DNA from: a bacterium
Lineage (GTDB): Bacteria; Patescibacteriota; Microgenomatia; UBA10105; UBA927
DNA length: 52,766 nucleotides
Direction of reading: 5' to 3'
NCBI GenBank assembly: GCA_021817785.1
Contig: JAKAFY010000010.1
Coordinates: 1 to 52,766, forward strand
The notes below the pieces were generated by a model, which had not been told where the DNA came from, searched no databases, and worked only from the letters and a program-made list of their open reading frames with translations. The first letter of the stretch is position 1; each line of letters begins with the position of its first letter. Below are positions 20,281-29,151 of this stretch, one piece after another. The translations under genes were made by a program, and so were the position numbers.

Positions 20281-22401
20281 TTAATCTTTGATAGTGTCTA
20301 TTTTACTCTGATTTATGTGTTCTCTCAAGTGGGGAAACGCGGCAAGATCCGGATCGCGACCCGTGATGAGCGTAACCGAGCGTCTGGCGCGGGCCACCAT
20401 GGCAATATCGGTAAGGCGTGCGAGCGTAAGACCCGGGAGGCCGTGCTGGCGGGTGCCAAAGAGTTCTCCGGGACCGCGGAGGGTCAAGTCCAGTTCAGCG
20501 AGTGTGGGTCCGTCATGCGTCGTCTCTAACGCTTTCAGGCGGGTACGTACCTCCGGATCCTCTCCTTCCGTAAACAACAGACAATAGGACGGTTTGTCAC
20601 TCCGGCCGACGCGCCCCCGCAGCTGGTGCAATTGTGAAAGCCCGAACCGTTCCGCGGCTTCGATGACGATAATGGTCGCGTCGGGAATATCGATGCCGAC
20701 TTCTACCACGGGTGTGGCAACCAATATGTCATACTTTTTTTGACGGAAATCGCTGAGCACTGCCGTTTTTTCGTCAGATTTCATGCGTCCGTGCAGGAGT
20801 CCGATGGCTCGCTTAGGAAATACGTCCCGTTTGAGACGGTCATATTCACTGCGTACCGCTTTGACCGTAAGCAGTGACTCGGACTCATCGATCAGCGGAC
20901 ACACGATGAATGCCTGGGAGCGGGTATCGTGCAATGCTTTGTCTATCCAGGCGTACGCGGCCGCCCGTTTTTCCTGCGGCACGACCCAGGTTTTTACCGG
21001 TGTTCGTCCGCTGGGCGAGTTGCGTAACACCGAAATATCCAGATTGCCGAATACGGTTTGAGCGAGCGTTCTGGGGATAGGAGTGGCCGTCATCGTCAGC
21101 TGATGCGGGGTAAACGCCGTCTGCGTCAGTTTCCGCAGCTCGGCACGCTGATTGACGCCGAAGCGCTGCTGCTCATCGACTACGATAAGCCCGATTTTTT
21201 TCGGAAGGTCTTTGGCGGTAAGCAACGCGTGGGTGCCCACGAGAATACGCGGCGTTGCCTGTCGGGCACTGCGTTTTGTATCAGGGTGTACCTGTTTTGA
21301 TTCATGCGTTTTCATGCCTCCCAGGACAAGCTCCACCGAAATGCCATGCTGCTCCATAATCAACGAAAGCGTTTCATAATGCTGCTGGGCCAGTATTTGC
21401 GTCGGTGCCAGAAGAATGGCACTGGTTTGGCTTTCGTATGCGGCCAGCATGGCCGCTGCCGCGACCACGGTCTTGCCGCTGCCTACATCCCCTTCCAGGA
21501 GACGGTTCATGGGAATTGGCCGCGCAAGATCAGCAAAGATTTCCGCGATTGCGGTTTGCTGGTCGGCGGTCAAGGTAAACGGAAGAAGCTTCTTAAACCG
21601 GTCAAATATGGCGACGGATATAGTAAGCGGGCGGGATTTGAGCGTCGTGTCCCAGACGCGTTTTTGCTCGTAAGACCGTAACAAAAGAACAAATAATTCC
21701 TGGAATGACAGCCGTTCCCTGGCACGATTCGCGTCTTCCTGAGAGTTGGGAAAATGCACCGTTTGAATGGCTTCGCGTATATCCATAAGGCGCTCGCTCC
21801 GGATAATTTCATCCGGTACGTAATCTACGACGCTGGAAAGGCAGTGCTCCAACACATAATCAATGCGTCCACGGAGCCATTTGGAGGAAAGTCCGGCAGT
21901 TTCCGCATAGACCGGTACCAGCCGACCCGTATGCAGGCTCCCCTTTCCCTCCGATTCCTTCTGAATAACTTCGTAGACCGGTGAAGAAAACACGAGCTTC
22001 GGACCAAACCAGTTCACTTTACCCGAAACGCTCAGCGTGTCTCCGGCAGACAACACTTTTACCAAATATTGCTGATTGAACCATATGATATCAATGCTGC
22101 CCGATGCGTCCGTCAGCCGCGCGGTAACGAGACGTTTGCCGTTTTTGGTGATGAACGTTTTTATAGATGCCAGCGTTCCGACGACCGTGACCGTTTCTCC
22201 CGGCTGCACGCGGGCTATGGGAGATAGAAGGGAATAATCGTCATACCGGAACGGGATATATGTCAGAAGATCATACACGGTGCGGATGCCCAGATTGCGG
22301 AGCTTGCCGGCCATGGATGGTCCCACACGGGGGACGTATTGTACCGGGGACTCAAGCGTCAGATTCATGTCCTTATTATAATGCTTCGCGCTTTTGCACA
22401 C
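20281..22401 (-). CDS. recG: ATP-dependent DNA helicase RecG
   Basis: 706 aa; LLEGDVGSGKTVVAAAAML, VDEQQRFGVNQRAEL, TMTATPIPRTLA, ERFGLSQLHQLRGRVGRSDKPSYCLL. Confidence 0.96.
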   Translation of the reverse strand: MCKSAKHYNKDMNLTLESPVQYVPRVGPSMAGKLRNLGIRTVYDLLTYIPFRYDDYSLLSPIARVQPGETVTVVGTLASIKTFITKNGKRLVTARLTDASGSIDIIWFNQQYLVKVLSAGDTLSVSGKVNWFGPKLVFSSPVYEVIQKESEGKGSLHTGRLVPVYAETAGLSSKWLRGRIDYVLEHCLSSVVDYVPDEIIRSERLMDIREAIQTVHFPNSQEDANRARERLSFQELFVLLLRSYEQKRVWDTTLKSRPLTISVAIFDRFKKLLPFTLTADQQTAIAEIFADLARPIPMNRLLEGDVGSGKTVVAAAAMLAAYESQTSAILLAPTQILAQQHYETLSLIMEQHGISVELVLGGMKTHESKQVHPDTKRSARQATPRILVGTHALLTAKDLPKKIGLIVVDEQQRFGVNQRAELRKLTQTAFTPHQLTMTATPIPRTLAQTVFGNLDISVLRNSPSGRTPVKTWVVPQEKRAAAYAWIDKALHDTRSQAFIVCPLIDESESLLTVKAVRSEYDRLKRDVFPKRAIGLLHGRMKSDEKTAVLSDFRQKKYDILVATPVVEVGIDIPDATIIVIEAAERFGLSQLHQLRGRVGRSDKPSYCLLFTEGEDPEVRTRLKALETTHDGPTLAELDLTLRGPGELFGTRQHGLPGLTLARLTDIAMVARARRSVTLITGRDPDLAAFPHLREHINQSKIDTIKD

Positions 22402-22416
22402 TATTTTATGTTCTTT

Positions 22417-22442
22417 GTTCTGATGTTTTAAAACATCAAAAC
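22417..22442. repeat. Palindromic repeat copy 1
   Basis: GTTCTGATGTTTTAAAACATCAAAAC; second copy at 26229-26254. Confidence 0.75.
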
Positions 22443-22485
22443 AATAGCTGAGCTAAAAAAGCATAGGTACTTTGGGAGCGGTCTA

Positions 22486-22596
22486 TCAGTGCAGGCCGCC
22501 GGCAATAAGCGGGATGAACGATGTGGCAATCAGTGCCACAGAAGAAATCACCACTACTACTTTCCAAAATTTTTCATGTTTCCGAAAAAAATTCAT
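22486..22596 (-). CDS. Possible 36-aa single-TM small protein
   Basis: MNFFRKHEKFWKVVVVISSVALIATSFIPLIAGGLH*; basic N-terminus plus hydrophobic helix; below ORF-track cutoff; no clear SD. Confidence 0.4.
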   Translation of the reverse strand: MNFFRKHEKFWKVVVVISSVALIATSFIPLIAGGLH

Positions 22597-22607
22597 ATAC
22601 GTATATT

Positions 22608-22673
22608 GTCATTCCCGCGACCGCGGGAATCCAGAGTATTATACACTGGATCTCGGATCAAGTCCGGGATGAC
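22608..22673. repeat. Intergenic three-hairpin (cloverleaf) repeat element, copy A
   Basis: GTCATTCCCG...CGGGATGAC outer arms enclosing ATTCCCGCG/CGCGGGAAT, CCAG...CTGG and ATCtCGGA/TCCGgGAT hairpins. Confidence 0.75.
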
Positions 22674-22677
22674 GTTA

Positions 22678-23871
22678 TTATTTAATTATTTTAACAGCTT
22701 TTCTGCCGAGTTCAACTGTGTCGCCAGCATGCAATGTGTCTTTGTATGTTTGCACGAGTTTCCCGTTTATTTTAACTGCGTGCTGTTCCACTTGACGTTT
22801 GGCTTCGGAACGGCTGGAAACTATGCCGGCCCCGACGAGCACTTCAACGATTGTTGCACTTGTTTTGAGGTTGTGCAGTGATAATTGCGGAAGCGTGGAC
22901 GCATCCAGATCCTTTTTTTGGAATCTAGTTTCGAATTCTTTTTGTGCTTCTTTTGCATCTTTTTCAGTATTAAATTGTTTGGTAAGTTCAAATGCTAAAA
23001 GTTTTTTAAACGCCATGGGGTTCTCCCCTACCTCCATCGCAGTTTTCATAGTGGTGATTTCATCATCCGGTAGATCGGTTAACAAGGTAAAACATGGAAT
23101 AATCGCGTCATCCCCGAGTGACATGATTTTTCCGAAGAAATCAGACGGTGCATCGGTAAGGCCGATGGCATTCCCTTCAGTTTTGCCGATTTTGACGCCC
23201 TTGGCATCCGCAAGTAGCGGCACGGTCATAACGAATTTTTCCCTTCCCTGCATTGCGGAAACCAGTTGCCGGCCTGCGAGCATGTTAAATGCCTGATCAG
23301 TGCCTCCCATTTCCACATCAACATTCATAGCAACGGAGTCGTAGCCCTGAAGCAGCGGATACATAAACTCCCGGAGATTAATGGTTTCTCCCCGCTTCAT
23401 GCGCTCCTGATACATGTCCCGTTCGATAAGCTGCTGAACGGAAAAATTCTGCGCGATGTTTAATATATCAACTAACGTGAGTTTGTTCAGCCAGTCGCTG
23501 TTGTAGAGAATTTCGACCGGATTATCCCCGTCAAACCGTACGATTTTACCTGCCTGCTTTACATAATCAACCGCGTTTGCGCGTAATTCTTCGCGGCTCA
23601 TAAATTTCCCGCGCGCTTTCATTTTGCCGGACGGATCGCCTGCCTGCCCGGTGCCGTCACCGATAAGAAATATCACGTGATGTCCAAGATCCTGCCATTC
23701 CCGGAGTTTCCGCATGGCCACAGCGTGTCCTATGTGAAGCTGTGTGCCTGTCGGGTCAAAGCCCTGGTACAGGCGCAACTTTTTTCCACTACGGAGCACT
23801 TTCTCCAATGCTTCTCGTGAGGGATAAATCGTATCCACTCCCCTCGTCAGTAAATGTGTAATGCTATCCAT
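22678..23871 (-). CDS. tyrS: Tyrosyl-tRNA synthetase
   Basis: 397 aa; YQGFDPTGTQLHIGHAVAMRKL (HIGH), VGKTEGNAIGL region, C-terminal S4 domain. Confidence 0.96.
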   Translation of the reverse strand: MDSITHLLTRGVDTIYPSREALEKVLRSGKKLRLYQGFDPTGTQLHIGHAVAMRKLREWQDLGHHVIFLIGDGTGQAGDPSGKMKARGKFMSREELRANAVDYVKQAGKIVRFDGDNPVEILYNSDWLNKLTLVDILNIAQNFSVQQLIERDMYQERMKRGETINLREFMYPLLQGYDSVAMNVDVEMGGTDQAFNMLAGRQLVSAMQGREKFVMTVPLLADAKGVKIGKTEGNAIGLTDAPSDFFGKIMSLGDDAIIPCFTLLTDLPDDEITTMKTAMEVGENPMAFKKLLAFELTKQFNTEKDAKEAQKEFETRFQKKDLDASTLPQLSLHNLKTSATIVEVLVGAGIVSSRSEAKRQVEQHAVKINGKLVQTYKDTLHAGDTVELGRKAVKIIK

Positions 23872-23895
23872 ATGACCTCCTTTACTATACCATAT

Positions 23896-25002
23896 TTAGC
23901 CTGCGCCATGCTCTATTGCTTGCCTGAGATCCCTAATGATATCTTGTACATGATCCAGGCCGATTGATAAACGAAATAGGTGATCGGTTGGTCGTTGTAA
24001 TACAGGTACGATGGAATTATCCATCATTGTTGATGGCTGTTGTATAAGTGTTTCTGTTCCTCCGAACGAGTGTGCAATATGAATGAAACGTAATGCTGTT
24101 ATAAAGCGATGAGGGTCTATATTTTTATGAAGGATAAATGATACTAATACGCCTTTTCCACACATTTGCGATTTACGTATGTGTTCTTCTATATTGTTAA
24201 ATGATCCAGGTGTCATAACCGAGGATATATGTGGATTATGAAGAAGCCATTTTGATACCCGCATGGCATTTTGTTGTTGTGCATGTATCCGTAAAGCGGC
24301 TGTTTTTAATCCGCGCAGGATTAGGGAACATTCCCATGGGCTTAAAACAGGACCTATTGTTTGTATAATTGATCGAAGTTGCTTTTCTATTGACGCATTA
24401 TCCGTTCCAATAAAACCACCAAGTGCGTCACTATGACCGTTCAGTGCTTTTGTAAGGCTTTCAACCACGATATCAGCACCCAATGATATCGGTTGTTGCA
24501 CTATACCCGAGCACATTGTCGTGTCTACAACAACGATTGATTTTCGAGTGTGCGCGGCTTGAGCTATGTTTTTGATGTCGATGACGCGCAAGCTTGGATT
24601 TGTAGGTGTTTCGATCCATATCATAGTTGGGGAATTGTTTCGGAGTTCGCGCAGCACGTCCGCGCGATTGTTAAAGTCACAGCTAATACTACGGATCCCG
24701 AACTTTGACAGAAGGGAATGGAATATTCGTCTCGTCCCATCATATAGTTCTGTATGATGTACTATCGTCGATCCTGCTGAGAGTAGAAGGCAAATAGACA
24801 CAATGGCAGATGACCCAGAAGATGTGACAAATCCAGCGTTTGTTTTATGCACTCGTGCGAGTTCTTCCTCTAGCGCTTGCCGTGTTCTATTTCCAATTCT
24901 TCCGTACTGAAGTCCGCTATCAGTTGAAGGCGTATTCATGGAAAAAATAACGGATGTGTGAATTGGTATGGTTAGATCGCCGTCCGGGCTTATTGGTTTC
25001 AT
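23896..25002 (-). CDS. Cys/Met-metabolism PLP-dependent enzyme (MetB/MetC/MGL-type fold)
   Basis: ORF 23896..25044; likely start MKPISPDGDLTIPIHTSVIF; PLP lysine motif VESLTKALNGHSDALGG; ETPTNPSLRVIDI. Confidence 0.88.
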   Translation of the reverse strand: MKPISPDGDLTIPIHTSVIFSMNTPSTDSGLQYGRIGNRTRQALEEELARVHKTNAGFVTSSGSSAIVSICLLLSAGSTIVHHTELYDGTRRIFHSLLSKFGIRSISCDFNNRADVLRELRNNSPTMIWIETPTNPSLRVIDIKNIAQAAHTRKSIVVVDTTMCSGIVQQPISLGADIVVESLTKALNGHSDALGGFIGTDNASIEKQLRSIIQTIGPVLSPWECSLILRGLKTAALRIHAQQQNAMRVSKWLLHNPHISSVMTPGSFNNIEEHIRKSQMCGKGVLVSFILHKNIDPHRFITALRFIHIAHSFGGTETLIQQPSTMMDNSIVPVLQRPTDHLFRLSIGLDHVQDIIRDLRQAIEHGAG

Positions 25003-25934
25003 GACTCCTCCCTTTTGGTCAGAACAATATTGTGCCGGAAGCATAGTAATGGTGGTATATGGCTATCAGCACCAAACCTGCTTTTCATATCACTAATAGA
25101 AAAACCAAGGGAGTTCCAATGATGGATATGATCTCCTAGTCTTCTAAACCACTCGCCATGGCCATTTCCATCTTCGCCAAATACAACGAATCCGTCTGGT
25201 TGTTCTATTTCAAGCAGATTTCCGCGATGAATTTCCATGCGATCGCCGAACTCGCGTTTAAATTGAGCAAGGTCATAAATTCTTGAACGTAATGCATCCG
25301 TTACTGGACCAAGACGATTTATTCTGTGTCCAGTCATTGGTGTAATAATCCGGTTTGGTGACGTCTGAAGTAATTCACTGGTTGAGATGTTTACAATAGA
25401 CGCGCCTCCAGGTTTAAGGATGCGAGACGTCTCTTTGTCTATTTCTCGATCTATGGCCGGGGGACAACAGTTCCCTGTGTGATCTCGGATAACGAGGTCG
25501 ATTGATGCATCGGGCAACTGGGTGTGTCTGGCATCAAGTAAGTGGGGTATAACATGTCCCCATGACCGTTCTTGTTTTAGCTTTGATACACTAGCGATAA
25601 TATCAGGATCAATGTCAACGATATGAAACGTTTTAAAAATAGTTTTTAGGGCACTTGATATAAATCTATGCGTGTCCTCTGCACCGTCTATGTTCGCAAG
25701 ACCCAACATAGCAACATTAATAGGATGGCCATTGATCCGCTCAGCGAGCGCATGAATACCGGGCATTTCTGATAATAATTTCAAATTTACCCCAACGGGA
25801 GGCGTTTTATTTAGGATCTCATGGGATAACCCCTCCTTTTCCATTTGCGCTCTTGTTTCTTCGTACTTGCTCGTTCCTCGTAAGCCTCTGCCGAATTCTT
25901 GACCCAAAGCGTCAGAAATTTCATTATTTTTCAT
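24999..25934 (-). CDS. SAM-dependent class I methyltransferase-like protein
   Basis: 311 aa; INVAMLGLANIDG..., FHIVDIDPDII, PDASIDLVIRDHTG, SRILKPGGASIVNIS; 4-nt overlap with the PLP enzyme start. Confidence 0.7.
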   Translation of the reverse strand: MKNNEISDALGQEFGRGLRGTSKYEETRAQMEKEGLSHEILNKTPPVGVNLKLLSEMPGIHALAERINGHPINVAMLGLANIDGAEDTHRFISSALKTIFKTFHIVDIDPDIIASVSKLKQERSWGHVIPHLLDARHTQLPDASIDLVIRDHTGNCCPPAIDREIDKETSRILKPGGASIVNISTSELLQTSPNRIITPMTGHRINRLGPVTDALRSRIYDLAQFKREFGDRMEIHRGNLLEIEQPDGFVVFGEDGNGHGEWFRRLGDHIHHWNSLGFSISDMKSRFGADSHIPPLLCFRHNIVLTKREES

Positions 25935-25972
25935 AAATATACCTCCTCTCCGCGTTAACAGTAAAACACGGG

Positions 25973-26057
25973 TGCTAAGGGGAGGATTCGAACCTCCGTA
26001 GCCCTGTAGGGCAGCTGTTTTACAGACAGCCGCAGTTGACCTCTTTGCTACCTCAGC
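25973..26057 (-). tRNA. tRNA-Tyr (GTA), class II long variable arm
   Basis: GCTGAGG...CTGTCTGTAAAACAG (anticodon GTA)...CTACGGAGGTTCGAATCCTCCCCTTAGCA; acceptor pairs GCTGAGG/CCTTAGC, discriminator A. Confidence 0.95.
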
Positions 26058-26138
26058 AAACTCCGCCTTCGCTAAAGCTTCGGCGGATTGATGGTTGGTA
26101 AACTCCTGAATATGAATTCATTCGTTAACCAACACATC

Positions 26139-26193
26139 AAAAAAACACCCTTGCACGCCTCCCAGAATTATCTGAGAAACATACAAGGGTGTT
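26139..26193 (-). terminator. Regulated intrinsic terminator of the Tyr T-box leader
   Basis: Minus strand AACACCCTTG...CAAGGGTGTT followed by a T-run; overlaps the 3' arm of the antiterminator. Confidence 0.9.
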
Positions 26194-26530
26194 TCAAAAC
26201 ACGGTACCACCTTGTTTTGCTAAAATTTGTTCTGATGTTTTAAAACATCAGAACATTGTTAATGGAACATTTTCTCCATTAAAAATCCCGCCGGGGCGGG
26301 ATAATCGTAGCCTCGTTTGTGAGCTCTGCTACCTGCGACACTCACATTCTGCTATTACGGGCTTACCCGGATTGGTTTACTAGCGTTTCAACCGTTCTGC
26401 TTGGGAGGGTATTTCAAAAAAGAAAATTCGGCAAGTCTTGCATCAAACGCTTGCTTTCTTTGTGTCACTTTTCTCTTTTTACTTCGTCTCCGTCACTGCA
26501 TTTCCTATTCACTTGTTGACGGTTACTATA
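26184..26530 (-). promoter_or_regulatory. T-box riboswitch (tyrosine-specific by context)
   Basis: Minus strand antiterminator CAAGG-[TGGTACC]-GTGTTT-TG-AAACAC-CCTTG (26214-26184), mutually exclusive terminator, AGTA/GAA specifier-loop elements and candidate UAC specifier at 26411-26409. Confidence 0.93.
26229..26254. repeat. Palindromic repeat copy 2 (inside T-box leader)
   Basis: GTTCTGATGTTTTAAAACATCAGAAC, perfect palindrome. Confidence 0.75.
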
Positions 26531-26553
26531 TCATAATTTGTCAAAAACGTCAA
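26525..26553 (-). promoter_or_regulatory. Promoter of the Tyr T-box operon
   Basis: Minus strand TTGACG - 17 nt - TATAGT. Confidence 0.7.
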
Positions 26554-26575
26554 TCGAGGCTACAATGATACATAC

Positions 26576-29151
26576 ATGCAAATGTTTGATTTCTACTCGG
26601 ATCGGCAGCGGCGAAAGCTCTTTGGCACCAAAGCCGCACGCATGACGCTCCTCAGCCGGTTGGTGTTCGGCGGATTCATCGCACTCATCGTCGGGATCAT
26701 TTTTGTCATCGGGTTGTTTGCGTGGTATTCGCGCGATCTCCCCCGCCCCGACAAGGTACAGCGGACCAGCGGACTGTCTACCGTGGTGCTGGATAGAAAC
26801 GGCGTAAAGCTGTATGACATTTTTCAGGAAGCCGACCGCATTCCGGCAACGTGGGACGAAGTGCCCAAATATTTAAAAGACGGCACAGTGGCCGTCGAAG
26901 ATAAGAATTTTTATTCCCATCAGGGTCTGTCGATTACCGGTATCGCCCGCGCACTGCTCAGTAATATCTTTTCGAGCGGCGGCCTCCAGGGAGGGTCGAC
27001 GCTTACGCAGCAATTGGTAAAAACCGTCTTGCTTTCCCAGGAGCGGACGGTGCCCCGCAAGATAAAAGAAGCGATTCTGGCCATACAGATCGAGCGCAAA
27101 TACAGTAAAAACGACATCCTGCTTATGTACCTGAATGAAGCGCCCTACGGAGGAACTGCCGCAGGGGTGAAAGCAGCGGCGCAGGATTATTTTTCCAAGG
27201 ATGTCAAAGATTTAAATCTCGTCCAATGTGCGTTTTTGGCGGGACTGCCGCAATCGCCGAACTATTATTCCCCGTTTATCGGGGAGCCGAAAGCATATAT
27301 TCCCCGCGCACAACACGTATTGCAGCGCATGCGGGAAGACGGATATATCACCCCTGCTCAGGAAGTGCAGGCGGATAACGCGTTGCCTACATTGCAGTTT
27401 TCCGCTCCGGGATCGGAATTGAGAGCGCCGCATTTTGTAGCGTACGTCAAACAATTATTGACGGATCAGCTTGGGGACAAAGTCGTCAATGCCGGAGGAC
27501 TCACCGTAACGACGACCCTCGACTGGACCCTGCAGCAGGCGGCACAGACGGCAGTGAAAGAAGAAGTGGATAAAGCAAAAGCGCTCAAAGTGTCAAACGG
27601 AGCAGCCCTTGTGCTGGATCCGAAAACCGGCGAAATCCTGGCTATGGTCGGAAGCAAAGATTACAGTGCAACCGACAGCTCCGGCTTAAAATACAATGTC
27701 GCTATCCAAGCCGAACGTCAACCGGGTTCATCTTTGAAACCCATTATCTACGCGGAAGCGCTGGCCAAAGGATATACGGCGGCAACCATGCTCATGGACG
27801 CGGACACCAAATACCCGTCCGGCGACCCGACGAAACCGGAATACGAGCCAAAAAATTATGATCTGAAATTCCGGGGACCCATGCTACTTCGGTATGCGCT
27901 CGGCAATTCCATAAACACCATCGCAGTAAAACTTACGGCCCTGGTGGGGATAAAAGACATTCTGAAGTTGGGGTATGATATGGGGCTGACGACCTGGGAG
28001 CCGACCGACGCCATGCTCAAGCGCGTGGGATTGTCATTGCCACTCGGGGGAGCCGAAGTCCATATGATTGACGAAGCCGTGGCCTACAGCGTACTGGCTA
28101 CGGGCGGGTATCGTACAGACCCCGTGGCTATCCTCAAAGTGACCAATGCTCAGGGCAAAACATTGTATGAGTACAAACCGGCAACCCCCCGCAGGGTGCT
28201 GGATGCATCGATCGCGTTTATTATCTCCTCCATGCTGTCTGATAACGATGCACGGAAAGATGAATTCGGGCCGAATTCCTATCTGGTCATCCCGGGACAC
28301 ACGGTGGCAGCCAAGACGGGAACGACCGACGACAAACGTGATAACTGGACGTCCGGCTACACCAAAGACCGGGTCGTGGTGACCTGGGTGGGAAACAACG
28401 ACAACTCTCCGATGAACCAGGCGCTGGCGTCCGGTATCACCGGTGCGGCTCCGATCTGGAACCGGATTATGAAAGCCGCCCTCAAGGATTTCCGGATACG
28501 CCGTTTGACCAACCGAGCAATGTCATCCAGATGGATATCGACGGTTATGGCGGCGGTCTGCCGGTAGACGGGGAGCCGAAGCGCAAGGAATATTTTATCA
28601 AAGGCACGGAACCGACGGGGCCGTCGGCAATCTATCAGAAACTGAAAATTTCCCATCATGATTCCACGAAGCTTGCCAACGCCGTGGAAGTGGCAACGGG
28701 AGATTATGATGAAAAACAGTATATTGTCTTCAAAGAAGACGACCCGGTATCCAACGACGGCAAAAACCGGTGGCAGGACGGCATCAACGCCTGGATAGAC
28801 AGCCAACCGGATAATGCAAAATTCAAACCGCCGACGGATACCTATAATGGCACGAACCAGGTGGTCATCAATATAAAATCCCCTTCCGACCAAAGCCAGG
28901 TGAATGATAACAATGTCACGGTATCCGGAGAAGTCATTTCGACGGCAGATATAGACAGCGTACAGGTGTCGCTCGGCGGGTCGACAAAATCCTCATCCGG
29001 CAAGGACTTTTCGCAGACGTTTAGTGTACCCAACGGGCAATATGACATCCATGTGCACGCCGTCGATAAACGGGGAACTTCGTCTGATCGGGATATCCAT
29101 ATCGGGGTAAACCAGCCCTACCAAACACCGACCCCGAACCCTACCCCTTAA
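26576..29151 (+). CDS. Penicillin-binding protein 1A-like, bifunctional transglycosylase/transpeptidase, interrupted by an apparent -1 nt frameshift near 28489
   Basis: ORF 26576..28567 (GT51: EDKNFYSHQGLSITGIARALL; TP: ERQPGSSLKPIIYAEAL, KTGTTDDKRDNWTSGYT) continues in another frame as ORF 28531..29151; inserting one T at 28489-28491 restores KDFPDTPFDQPSNVIQMDIDGYGGG. Confidence 0.88.

Noticed and set aside
26281-26305. ATCCCGCC-CCG-GGCGGGAT-TTTTTA hairpin as an independent terminator
   Set aside because: It sits between Stem I and the antiterminator of the T-box and is better explained as its Stem III-like helix, though partial termination cannot be excluded.
26189-26519. Plus-strand ORFs 26189..26383 and 26319..26519
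   Set aside because: They lie on the complement of the T-box leader, which fully explains this interval; peptide similarity to ORF 22260..22451 only reflects the shared palindrome.
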